Positions 27,445 to 35,699 of a stretch of 64,000 bases of DNA are shown here, piece by piece (within the stretch, counting starts at the first letter, position 1; each line of letters begins with the position of its first letter). The stretch comes from Lachnospiraceae bacterium (GTDB taxonomy: Bacteria; Bacillota; Clostridia; Lachnospirales; Lachnospiraceae). The DNA lies in assembly GCA_017408735.1 (NCBI GenBank), contig JAFQUB010000041.1:25373-89372 (forward strand). Direction: 5' to 3'. The position numbers and the translations under genes were made by a program. The notes under the pieces are model-generated. The model searched no databases. It saw only the letters and a program-made list of their open reading frames with translations, and was not told the origin of the DNA.

Positions 27445-28248
27445 ATGGATTTAGCTACATTAATAGGCTTGATAGCCGGTATGGCATTGATGATTTTCGG
27501 TATTGTAACCGGGGATCAAGGGATTTCGGCTCTTGGGAACTTTGTCGATCCGGCATCGATATTGATTACGTTTGGTGGTGCCTTCATGGCGGTAATGGCC
27601 AGTTCAAGTATGAAGGATTTTGTTGCGGGGTTAAAGAGTATTGCAATGACCTTTAAACCACCGGAATTGGATGAAGCCGGAACTATTAAAACGGTAATGG
27701 ATTTATCCAATATTGCACGTAAGGAAGGGTTACTTGCTTTGGAAGAAGCGGCAAACAATCTGGAAGATGAGTTTTTGAAGAAAGGTATTCTTCTTGTAGT
27801 AGATGGTACCGATCCGGAGTTGGTAAGAGTAATCATGGAAACAGAATTGGACTGTATGGAAAGCCGTCATAAGAAGAATATGAACTTCTGGGACAATGTT
27901 GCTTCCATGGGTCCGGCGTGGGGGATGATCGGTACCTTGATTGGGTTGATTAACATGTTAAAGAAACTGGATGATCCATCCAGTATCGGTCCTTCCATGG
28001 CCACAGCACTTGTTACAACCTTTTATGGTTCCGTATTGGCAAACTGGCTTGCAACACCGGCTTCTAATAAGTTGAAAGTGAATCATGAAGCGGAATTCCG
28101 GGTAAAGATAGTAATTATTGAAGGACTTTTATCTATTCAGGCAGGGGAAAACCCACGTGTTATTGGTGAAAAACTGAAATCATTCTTATCACCGACACAG
28201 AGAGCAGCCTTCGAGCAGGAAGAAGGTGGAGGTGAAGCTGATGGCTAA
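27445..28248 (+). CDS. motA: Flagellar stator protein MotA
   Basis: A 267-residue MotA/TolQ/ExbB-family membrane protein. Four transmembrane helices are visible (about 4-22, 32-50, 145-170, 180-202). The cytoplasmic loop between helices 2 and 3 contacts FliG. With MotB it forms the ion channel that drives rotation. Its stop overlaps the motB start by 8 bases. Confidence 0.94.
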   Translation: MDLATLIGLIAGMALMIFGIVTGDQGISALGNFVDPASILITFGGAFMAVMASSSMKDFVAGLKSIAMTFKPPELDEAGTIKTVMDLSNIARKEGLLALEEAANNLEDEFLKKGILLVVDGTDPELVRVIMETELDCMESRHKKNMNFWDNVASMGPAWGMIGTLIGLINMLKKLDDPSSIGPSMATALVTTFYGSVLANWLATPASNKLKVNHEAEFRVKIVIIEGLLSIQAGENPRVIGEKLKSFLSPTQRAAFEQEEGGGEADG

Positions 28249-29035
28249 AAAGAGGCAGGAAGACCCACCAAAAGGGCTGGCGCCGTGGATGGCCACCTTT
28301 AGTGATTTGATGAATCTTCTGCTGTGTTTCTTCGTTCTTTTGTTCTCTATGTCAACTATCGATGCAGAGAAGTTTGAACAGCTGGCGGCTTCCTTGGCAA
28401 GTAGTTTTAGCATATTGCCAAATGGTGCTTCTGCTATTGGTGATGGTGTACTGGTATCCAATGGGGTAAGTCAGTTGAATGAGCTTGCTGAGTATGTGAA
28501 CAATATGGGATACGAAGCTGAGGAACAGGAACAGGATGATGCGATTACTGAGGTGAAGCAGGAACAGCTTGCAGAAACAGAGAAAATTGCAGAACAGATA
28601 GAAGAATTAACAGCAGCAAACAATATAGGAGAACAGGTAGAAGTAGACTTTAATGGTCAGTATGTATCTCTTACCTTAAATGGTGCGTTGTTATTTGATT
28701 CGGGAAGTGCAGAGGTGAAAGAAGAATCCAAACCAGTATTAGACAAGGTGGCAATGATTCTTACAAAATATAATGACCATACAATCGAAATTGAAGGTCA
28801 TACTGATAATGTACCAATTCATACAGCGTCATTTAAAGATAATAATGAATTATCAAGCTTTCGTGCATTATCAGTGTTTAACTATTTACTAGAGGTGTCT
28901 GATTTGGACCCTGCAACATTAAAGCATTCCGGACGTGGTGAATACATTCCGGTGGCGGATAATGGAACAGCAGAAGGTAGAATGAGGAATAGACGAGTAG
29001 AAATCAAAATATACAGTAATTTACTGGATGAATAA
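28241..29035 (+). CDS. motB: Flagellar stator protein MotB
   Basis: A 264-residue stator subunit with a short cytoplasmic tail and one transmembrane helix (about 22-42). Asp22, in FSDLMNLLLCFFVLLFSMS, is the likely ion-binding residue. A linker precedes the OmpA-like peptidoglycan-binding domain with IEGHTDNVPIH and GRMRNRRVEI. The ATG at 28241 is eight bases after GGAGG; an in-frame GTG at 28226 is less likely. Whether it conducts protons or sodium is not decided by the sequence seen. Confidence 0.94.
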   Translation: MAKKRQEDPPKGLAPWMATFSDLMNLLLCFFVLLFSMSTIDAEKFEQLAASLASSFSILPNGASAIGDGVLVSNGVSQLNELAEYVNNMGYEAEEQEQDDAITEVKQEQLAETEKIAEQIEELTAANNIGEQVEVDFNGQYVSLTLNGALLFDSGSAEVKEESKPVLDKVAMILTKYNDHTIEIEGHTDNVPIHTASFKDNNELSSFRALSVFNYLLEVSDLDPATLKHSGRGEYIPVADNGTAEGRMRNRRVEIKIYSNLLDE

Positions 29036-29051
29036 AAGGGGATTGTGACAT

Positions 29052-29567
29052 ATGAAGAAAAATTTATTTAGTATTTTAATTCTGGCACTTGTGCTTGTGA
29101 ATCTTGTGTTAAATGTAGTTATGATATTTAGTGTTCTTCCGGCAGCGAAGAAAACAAACAAAATGGTGACACAGATTTGCAGTATTTTGGATATTGAGCT
29201 GGCACCGGATGAAGAAGAAACGCAGAAGGTATCTATGGATAAGCTGGCGGTATATGAACTTTCTGAAGGAGAAACCATGACAATGAATTTCAAAGGCGGT
29301 GAAGATGGTAAGTCACATTATCTTGTAACTGCTGTCAGTATCTCCATGAATACAGAAAGTGACGGTTACAAAAAGTATGGCGAAACAATTTCTGAAAAAG
29401 AAAGTATCATAAAAGGTGAAGTTAGTAATATAGTATCCCAGTATACTATGGAAGAATATCAGGTAGATGCAGCTGGTATTCGTTCAGAGATTGTTAAAGG
29501 TCTTCAGGAAATGTTCGAATCAGACTTTATTGTCGATGTAACATTTAGTGAACCAATCTACCAATAA
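29052..29567 (+). CDS. fliL: Flagellar basal-body associated protein FliL
   Basis: A 171-residue single-pass membrane protein, with the transmembrane helix at about residues 5-27 and the rest outside. FliL forms rings around the stator and supports motor output. The C-terminal part has the usual FliL pattern of an amphipathic helix (GEVSNIVSQYTMEEYQ) and a final strand. The primary sequence is divergent; position between motB and fliM and topology support the call. Confidence 0.87.
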   Translation: MKKNLFSILILALVLVNLVLNVVMIFSVLPAAKKTNKMVTQICSILDIELAPDEEETQKVSMDKLAVYELSEGETMTMNFKGGEDGKSHYLVTAVSISMNTESDGYKKYGETISEKESIIKGEVSNIVSQYTMEEYQVDAAGIRSEIVKGLQEMFESDFIVDVTFSEPIYQ

Positions 29568-29605
29568 TTCGCAAAGCTAAAATAAGTCACGGAGGTGGTG
29601 AATAG

Positions 29606-30586
29606 ATGAGCGATATATTGTCTCAGGAAGAAATAGATAATCTAATGAAAGCACTGAGCAGTGGCGAATTAGATGTAGATGATATGAAAGATACTAAGGA
29701 GAAGCAGGTGAAAGATTATGACTTTGCAAGACCTGCCAAGTTCTCGAAAGAACATCTTAGAACTCTTGAGATTATTTTTGAACACTATGGAAGATTGTTG
29801 GCAACAAATCTTCCGGTATATTTAAGAAAGAATGTTCAAGTAGAAGTGATGAATTCAGAAGCGTTAACGTATTCTGAATTCTCCAATGCGTTGTCAAACC
29901 CGGTGGTGTTAGGGATTACTAATTTTGCACCATTGGCAGGTAATATAGTACTGGAACTTGCTCCTAATTTAGCGTATGCAATGATTGACCGAATGTTGGG
30001 AGGTCAGGGCGCACCGTTGGATAAGCCAAGAGAGTTTTCAGAAATAGAATTAGCTATTATGGAACGAGTATTTAGTACTTGCGTAGAACTTTTAAGGGTT
30101 CCGTGGGAAAATGTAGTAGAAATCTCGCCTCGACTGGAAAGAATTGAAACAAATTCCCAGTTTGCGCAGATAATTTCACCGAGTGAAATGATAGCTTTGG
30201 TAACTTTGAGCATTACCATTGGCGATGTAGATGGATTGATGAACATCTGTCTTCCGTATGTGTCTCTGGAGGAGATCATAGATAAATTGAACACCAAGTA
30301 TTGGTTCTCAACTATGCAGGATAAAGAGGATGGAAGCTATGAAGAAGCGGTTGAAATGCTTATTTCAAAAGCCGAAATTCCAGTTAAAGCGTTGCTTGGA
30401 AAAAGTTCGATTTCTGTTAGTGATTTTGCAAGTATACAAATTGGTGATGTAATTCGTTTGGATACAAAAGTGGAAGACGAATTAAGTATATATGTAGGTA
30501 ATATTAGGAAGTTTACTGCATTACCGGGTTCTACTGGCGATAAATATGCCGTTAGAATTACATCAGTCATAAGAGAGGAGCAGTGA
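29606..30586 (+). CDS. fliM: Flagellar motor switch protein FliM
   Basis: A 326-residue C-ring protein. The N-terminal CheY-P binding peptide is seen as LSQEEIDNLMKAL (residues 5-17). The middle CheC-like domain contains the GGQGAP-type loop, and the C-terminal SpoA domain (about 255-325) ends the protein. CheY-P binding switches rotation direction. GGAGGTGGTG lies before the ATG. Confidence 0.95.
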   Translation: MSDILSQEEIDNLMKALSSGELDVDDMKDTKEKQVKDYDFARPAKFSKEHLRTLEIIFEHYGRLLATNLPVYLRKNVQVEVMNSEALTYSEFSNALSNPVVLGITNFAPLAGNIVLELAPNLAYAMIDRMLGGQGAPLDKPREFSEIELAIMERVFSTCVELLRVPWENVVEISPRLERIETNSQFAQIISPSEMIALVTLSITIGDVDGLMNICLPYVSLEEIIDKLNTKYWFSTMQDKEDGSYEEAVEMLISKAEIPVKALLGKSSISVSDFASIQIGDVIRLDTKVEDELSIYVGNIRKFTALPGSTGDKYAVRITSVIREEQ

Positions 30587-30590
30587 GTTT

Positions 30591-31760
30591 ATGGAGGGAA
30601 TGTTATCGCAGGAAGAAATAAACGCCTTACTTAACGGTGATGCAGATAACACAGACTCTGGAAATGGAAGTGTAAGTGAAGAACCGTTGACGGAGGAGGA
30701 AAAAGATGCCGTTGGTGAAATTGCCAATATCAGCATGGGAACTGCGGCTACAACGTTGTATTCTTTGGTAAATCAAAGAGTTACAATCACAACGCCAACC
30801 GTATCCTGTACTAATTGGGATATGGTAGCGCAAGAATATGATAGACCATGTGTCTTCATACAGCTTTCTTATACAGAAGGTTTGGATGGAAAAAATATTT
30901 TAGTGTTAAAGGAACAGGATGTTAAGATAATTGCTGACTTAATGATGGGTGGAGATGGTACTAACACTGATGTTGAACTGGGTGAATTACACCTCAGTGC
31001 TATCAGTGAAGCAATGAATCAGATGATGGGGTCATCAGCAACATCATTATCTAATATGTTAAATATGATGATTGACATCAGTCCGCCAGTGGCAAGTCTG
31101 GTTGATTTAAATGACAACTTTGATGAAGATGCTGTGGCAGGGTTCTTAAAGGGTACATTTGTAAAAGTAGCATTTAGAATGGAAATTGGGGATTTAGTAG
31201 ACAGTACAATCATGCAGTTGTATCCGGTGGATTTTGCAAAAATGCTTTATGAGTCATTTATTTCGGGTAACCTTGATTTGGCGGGTGGTTCAGAAACAAC
31301 GCCAGAACCGGAACCACAACCGGCGGCACCTGCGGCACAACAACCGATGCAGCAGGCACCGCAGATGGATATGGGGATGCAGGGAATGCCAATGGGAATG
31401 CCGATGCAGGGAATGCCAATGGGAATGCCGATGCAAGGGATGCCAATGGGAATGCCGATGCAGAATGTCAATGTACAGCCGGCACAATTCCAGCCATTTG
31501 CAAATAATATTGGCATGTTGAACCAGCAGGAAAATATTGATTTGATTATGGATGTTCCGTTAGATGTTACAGTAGAACTGGGACGAACAGCAAAATCCAT
31601 TCATGATATTTTGGAGTTTGCACCGGGTACCATTATTGAATTAAACAAAATCGCAGGGGAGCCTATAGATGTACTTGTTAATGGTAAGTATGTTGCTAAG
31701 GGTGAAGTTGTTGTAATTGAGGAAAGCTTTGGTATTAGAATTACAGAAATTATTCATTAA
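30591..31760 (+). CDS. fliY: Motor switch phosphatase FliY (CheC-FliN fusion)
   Basis: A 389-residue switch protein as found in Bacillus and Clostridia in place of a short FliN. The N-terminal MLSQEEINALLNG resembles the CheY-P binding motif of FliM. Two CheC-type phosphatase segments follow (GEIANISMGTAATTL and SAISEAMNQMMGSSA). Then comes a Pro/Gln/Met-rich linker (about 228-300) with three exact 9-residue repeats, and a C-terminal FliN/SpoA domain (about 315-389). It forms the C ring and removes phosphate from CheY. The linker is encoded by a 27-bp tandem repeat. Confidence 0.94.
   Translation: MEGMLSQEEINALLNGDADNTDSGNGSVSEEPLTEEEKDAVGEIANISMGTAATTLYSLVNQRVTITTPTVSCTNWDMVAQEYDRPCVFIQLSYTEGLDGKNILVLKEQDVKIIADLMMGGDGTNTDVELGELHLSAISEAMNQMMGSSATSLSNMLNMMIDISPPVASLVDLNDNFDEDAVAGFLKGTFVKVAFRMEIGDLVDSTIMQLYPVDFAKMLYESFISGNLDLAGGSETTPEPEPQPAAPAAQQPMQQAPQMDMGMQGMPMGMPMQGMPMGMPMQGMPMGMPMQNVNVQPAQFQPFANNIGMLNQQENIDLIMDVPLDVTVELGRTAKSIHDILEFAPGTIIELNKIAGEPIDVLVNGKYVAKGEVVVIEESFGIRITEIIH
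31377..31457 (+). repeat. 27-bp tandem repeat x3 within fliY
   Basis: Three consecutive 27-bp units (31377-31403, 31404-31430, 31431-31457), the first two identical and the third differing at two bases. Each encodes Met-Gln-Gly-Met-Pro-Met-Gly-Met-Pro. Being a multiple of 3, copy-number changes would alter linker length without a frameshift. Confidence 0.9.
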
Positions 31761-31800
31761 GAATACTAAAGAAATAATAAGATAATAGGAGTGAAAACGT

Positions 31801-32163
31801 ATGGCTAAAAATATTTTAATTTGTGATGATGCAGCATTTATGAGAATGATGATTAAAGATATCCTTTCAAAGAATGGATATAATGTAGTAGGAGAAGCTG
31901 AAAACGGGGCGAAAGCTGTTGAAAAGTATAATGAATTGAAACCTGATTTGGTGCTTATGGATATTACAATGCCGGAAATGGATGGTATCCAGGCGTTGAA
32001 GAAAATCAAAGAAGGTGATGCAGGCGCAACAGTTATTATGTGTTCCGCGATGGGACAGCAGGCAATGGTTATTGAGTCCATTCAGTCAGGGGCAAAAGAC
32101 TTTATTGTAAAGCCGTTCCAGGCAGACCGTGTATTAGAAGCGGTAAAGAAGGTTATTGGATAA
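31801..32163 (+). CDS. cheY: Chemotaxis response regulator CheY
   Basis: A 120-residue single receiver domain. The acidic pocket is Asp9/Asp10, the phospho-acceptor is Asp54 in LVLMDITMPEMDG, and the switch residues are Ser82 and Lys104. CheA phosphorylates it; CheY-P binds FliM/FliY. It sits between fliY and fliO as in Bacillus. The fliO ATG follows its stop directly. Confidence 0.95.
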   Translation: MAKNILICDDAAFMRMMIKDILSKNGYNVVGEAENGAKAVEKYNELKPDLVLMDITMPEMDGIQALKKIKEGDAGATVIMCSAMGQQAMVIESIQSGAKDFIVKPFQADRVLEAVKKVIG

Positions 32164-32535
32164 ATGAATGTGTTGATGACAAGCTACTCTAGATTGAGTA
32201 GCTTTGCACAGTTAATTACACTATTAATTGTGTTTGTTTTTGTGTTGGCACTTACTTTTTATGCCACCAAGTGGATGGCAAAGATTCAAAAAAACCAATT
32301 TAAGAATTCTAATATTAGAGTAATTGAAACCTTCCGTTTGAACAATACAAAATACATTCAGATAGTTAAACTGGGTGAAAAATATGTAGCGATTGCTGTT
32401 GGGAAAGACACAGTGACATATCTTACAGAGTTAGATGAATCAGAGTTGGATTTAACCAAGGCAATGGAAGGGACAAGTAATTTAGAATTTCACGAAATAT
32501 TGAAAAAAGTAAAAGATATAAACAGAAAGAAGTAA
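32164..32535 (+). CDS. fliO: Flagellar biosynthesis protein FliO
   Basis: A 123-residue membrane protein (FliO/FliZ family) that helps fold the FliP export-gate ring. One transmembrane helix lies at about residues 16-36, followed by a basic linker and a small beta domain (IRVIETFRLNNTKYIQIVKLGEKYVAIAVGKD). The start codon abuts the cheY stop. Call rests on topology, pattern and position before fliP. Confidence 0.88.
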   Translation: MNVLMTSYSRLSSFAQLITLLIVFVFVLALTFYATKWMAKIQKNQFKNSNIRVIETFRLNNTKYIQIVKLGEKYVAIAVGKDTVTYLTELDESELDLTKAMEGTSNLEFHEILKKVKDINRKK

Positions 32536-32548
32536 GCGGGTAGGTAAC

Positions 32549-33442
32549 ATGATTAAAAAAGTAATGAGAAAGAAAACGGTAATCCGTTTACTGGTTTTTC
32601 TATGGGTTGCAATGGTAGCTTGCTTTCAACTGAATCCTATTTCAGTGAAAGCAGCTGCTACCACAGGTACGACAACAAGTTCTACAGATGGGACAACAAG
32701 CACAGAGGAAACAAGTACAACAAATAGTTCTGAGAATACGACAGGGAGTTCAAGAGCAGGAAGTGGACTGAATATTTCGTATACAAATGGAAATGGTGAG
32801 TTTTCAAGTACCATACAGATTCTTGTAGTGCTCACTCTGATTGCATTAGCTCCGACTTTGTTGATTATGCTCACATCTTTTACAAGAATTATTATTGTAC
32901 TTCATTTTACAAGATCTGCTTTGAATACGCAGACTGCACCTCCAAATCAGGTTCTTATTGGTCTTGCGTTGTTCCTTACCATTTTTATTATGAGTCCGAT
33001 TCTAAATCAGATTAACGAAGAAGCAGTTAAGCCTTTTAACAATGGTGAGATAACACAGGAACAGGCGGTGGAAATTGGAATGCAGCCATTGCGTGAGTTT
33101 ATGTATGGGCAGACACAGAGAAAAGATGTTCAGTTATTTATGGATATTTCCGGTGAAATAGATAAAGTGGAAAATCCAAATGAATTTACCGAAGACGATG
33201 TTCCTACATATGTGTTAGTTCCAAGCTTTATTATAAGTGAGTTGCGTACAGCATTTATTATAGGATTTTTAATTTATATTCCGTTTATTGTAATCGATAT
33301 GGTAGTGGCATCTGTTCTTATGTCAATGGGTATGATGATGCTTCCACCGACAACCATATCGTTGCCATTTAAAATATTATTATTTGTATTGGCAGATGGT
33401 TGGAATTTGGTAATTGGCAGTCTGGTGAAGACGTTTTATTAG
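32549..33442 (+). CDS. fliP: Flagellar export gate protein FliP
   Basis: A 297-residue core subunit of the FliPQR export gate. An N-terminal cleavable signal (about 1-38) is followed by an unusually long Ser/Thr/Gly/Glu stretch (about 38-78) before the family core. The core carries LIMLTSFTRIIIVLHFTRSAL and the late helices with GMMMLPPTTISLPFKILLFV. Compared with enterobacterial FliP (about 245 residues), the extra length comes from this leader. Confidence 0.95.
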   Translation: MIKKVMRKKTVIRLLVFLWVAMVACFQLNPISVKAAATTGTTTSSTDGTTSTEETSTTNSSENTTGSSRAGSGLNISYTNGNGEFSSTIQILVVLTLIALAPTLLIMLTSFTRIIIVLHFTRSALNTQTAPPNQVLIGLALFLTIFIMSPILNQINEEAVKPFNNGEITQEQAVEIGMQPLREFMYGQTQRKDVQLFMDISGEIDKVENPNEFTEDDVPTYVLVPSFIISELRTAFIIGFLIYIPFIVIDMVVASVLMSMGMMMLPPTTISLPFKILLFVLADGWNLVIGSLVKTFY

Positions 33443-33462
33443 TGTAAGAAGGAGTGGAAACG

Positions 33463-33732
33463 GTGACAGTAGATGTTGTTGTGGATATTGCAAAAGCCAC
33501 ACTTTGGAACATTATAATTACATCAGCGCCGGTACTGCTGATTTCATTGGTAGTGGGGCTGATTATTAGTATTTTTCAGACGGCTACGTCAATACAGGAG
33601 CAAACATTAACTTTTGTTCCAAAGATTTTGGCAATTTTCTTGGCTCTGATGCTTTTAGGAGGTTGGATGCTAGATAATATGTCAGGATTTATGGTACAAC
33701 TTTGGTCAGATTTTAGTATATATATAGGTTAA
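33463..33732 (+). CDS. fliQ: Flagellar export gate protein FliQ
   Basis: An 89-residue two-helix membrane protein (helices about 13-38 and 54-75) of the FliPQR gate, the standard family length. I chose the GTG at 33463, eight bases after AAGGAG, over the in-frame GTG at 33454 that overlaps the ribosome site. The motif VGLIISIFQTATSIQEQTL is typical. Confidence 0.93.
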   Translation: MTVDVVVDIAKATLWNIIITSAPVLLISLVVGLIISIFQTATSIQEQTLTFVPKILAIFLALMLLGGWMLDNMSGFMVQLWSDFSIYIG

Positions 33733-33735
33733 GCG

Positions 33736-34515
33736 ATGGTGAATTTTAGTTTTACATTACAGGACTTTGAATATTTTTTCTTGATTCTTGTACGAATATC
33801 TGCATTTATTGCAGTGGCACCATACTTTTCTATGTCACAGGTTCCAAATAGAGTTAAGTCAGGCTTATCCCTTGCCATATCTGTGCTATTATGGTTTATG
33901 GTTCCTAGTGGAACAATTGCATATGAAACAGTTATTGATTATGCGATTATTGTGCTTAAGGAAGCAATTGTTGGTTTGTTGATAGGATTTGCAGCAAGTA
34001 TTTGTAATTACATTATTCTGTTTGCAGGAAGAATTATTGATATGGATATGGGATTCTCCATGGTTAACGTGTTTGACCCGGTAACAAAAGAGCAGGTCAG
34101 TATTTCAGGAACATTGTATAATTATCTGGTTATGCTTTGTCTTGTGTGTAGCGGTTTGCATACTTATGTTTTGCGCGCATTAATTGATTCCTACCAGGTG
34201 ATACCCATTAATGAAGCGGTATTTAATTTAAATGGATTATATCAGGGAATGGTAGAGTTTTTAGGTGACTATGTAATTATCGGCTTTCGAATCTGCCTTC
34301 CAATTTTTATGTCTATTATGGTATTGAATGTAGTACTTGGAGTTTTGGCAAAGGTTGCGCCACAGATGAATATGTTTGTTATAGGTATGCAGTTGAAAAT
34401 ACTTGTAGGATTAGTGGTTATGTTTGTGACAGTTTATTTGCTGCCAAGCATTTCAAATTTTATTTATAGTGAAACAAAGAAAATGTTGGTGACATTCATT
34501 GAGAATATGTATTGA
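33736..34515 (+). CDS. fliR: Flagellar export gate protein FliR
   Basis: A 259-residue multi-pass membrane protein (about six helices) that completes the FliPQR gate. Typical features are ISAFIAVAPYFS near the N-terminus and the GFAASICNYIILFAGRIID segment. It starts 3 bases after fliQ with no ribosome site of its own, so translation is probably coupled. Confidence 0.94.
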   Translation: MVNFSFTLQDFEYFFLILVRISAFIAVAPYFSMSQVPNRVKSGLSLAISVLLWFMVPSGTIAYETVIDYAIIVLKEAIVGLLIGFAASICNYIILFAGRIIDMDMGFSMVNVFDPVTKEQVSISGTLYNYLVMLCLVCSGLHTYVLRALIDSYQVIPINEAVFNLNGLYQGMVEFLGDYVIIGFRICLPIFMSIMVLNVVLGVLAKVAPQMNMFVIGMQLKILVGLVVMFVTVYLLPSISNFIYSETKKMLVTFIENMY

Positions 34516-35650
34516 TAATACAAACAGAACAAAACAGCAGGAAGCAGAATCCCTGTATATAGAGATAAACTTGCAGTTCTTTGCAGGCGGAGATGACAAA
34601 ACAGAACCGGCTACACCTAAGAAATTAGAAGATGCCAGGAAAGAAGGTCAGGTCTCTAAAAGTAGGGAAGTTGGAATGGGTTTATCTCTCTTGGGGCTGT
34701 TTGTAGCATTAAAATTTTATATTGGGACATTAGGTGAGCGATTTGTTGGAACATTCCAATCAATTTATACCAGAATACCAGAGTTCGTTGGAACAGAAGG
34801 GACGCATGATTCAGGGGCTTTTTTAATGCTTCTTAAGGACTGTATTGTGGACATGCTTATCATGATGGCACCATTTTTACTGGTGGGGGTTGTTATTGCT
34901 TTTGTTGCAGATGTAGTTCAGGTGAAGTGGAAATTCACCACAAAGCCTTTAATGCCCAAATTTGATAAGATGAATCCGATCAAGGGAATGAAAAAAATTA
35001 TTTCGGCCCAGTCTGTATTTGAATTACTGAAGGCGGTATTAAAAGTTTTTTTTCTTTCTTATTTGGCAATTAGTACTGTAAAGGATAAATTGCTTTTGAT
35101 TTATGGATTGTATGATATTACCCTAATGTCTGCACTGGGAGCTGTCGGAGAGGTTATTATTGATTTGGGAATTAAAATCAGTGCATGGTATATGGTAATT
35201 GCTGCTGTGGATTTTGTTTACCAGAAAATGAAGTTCAAAAAAGACATGCGAATGTCGAAACAGGAAGTAAAAGATGAATATAAGAATGCGGAAGGTGATC
35301 CTAAAGTAAAGTCGCAGCAGAAACAGAGAATGCGACAGGCATCGCAAAGACGTATGATGCAGTCCATACCTACCGCAGATGTTGTTATTACAAACCCGAC
35401 TCATTTTGCAGTAGCGTTGAAATACGATGCAGATTCGGGACGAGCACCCATTGTTGTAGCAAAGGGTGAAGATTTTTTGGCTAAGAGAATAAAGGAAATT
35501 GCAAAAGAAAACAAAGTAGAAATTGTGGAAAACAAACCTTTGGCGCGAATGCTTTACCATAATGTGGATTTAGGAGAAGAAATTCCGCCGGAATTATATC
35601 AGGCGGTTGCCGAGGTTCTTGCTTTTGTATATGGACTTAAGAATAAATAA
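34499..35650 (+). CDS. flhB: Flagellar export switch protein FlhB
   Basis: A protein of up to 383 residues with four transmembrane helices and the cytoplasmic autocleavage site NPTH (in VVITNPTHFAVAL), cut between Asn and Pro to change substrate class. The N-terminal core LQFFAGGDDKTEPATPKK is typical, and homologues start only a few residues before it. No ATG lies near; candidates are TTG at 34499 inside the end of fliR or a CTG/TTG closer to the core, so the start is uncertain. It overlaps fliR. Confidence 0.9.
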   Translation: MRICIDNTNRTKQQEAESLYIEINLQFFAGGDDKTEPATPKKLEDARKEGQVSKSREVGMGLSLLGLFVALKFYIGTLGERFVGTFQSIYTRIPEFVGTEGTHDSGAFLMLLKDCIVDMLIMMAPFLLVGVVIAFVADVVQVKWKFTTKPLMPKFDKMNPIKGMKKIISAQSVFELLKAVLKVFFLSYLAISTVKDKLLLIYGLYDITLMSALGAVGEVIIDLGIKISAWYMVIAAVDFVYQKMKFKKDMRMSKQEVKDEYKNAEGDPKVKSQQKQRMRQASQRRMMQSIPTADVVITNPTHFAVALKYDADSGRAPIVVAKGEDFLAKRIKEIAKENKVEIVENKPLARMLYHNVDLGEEIPPELYQAVAEVLAFVYGLKNK

Positions 35651-35699
35651 TTACCGAGTATGAAAATTAAGAGAGGAATGGAGGTAGAGGAAGGTGAAA

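Noticed and set aside
31377..31457. Short regular repeats that might suggest a CRISPR array
   Set aside because: There are no unique spacers; the units are contiguous, in frame and encode the fliY linker.
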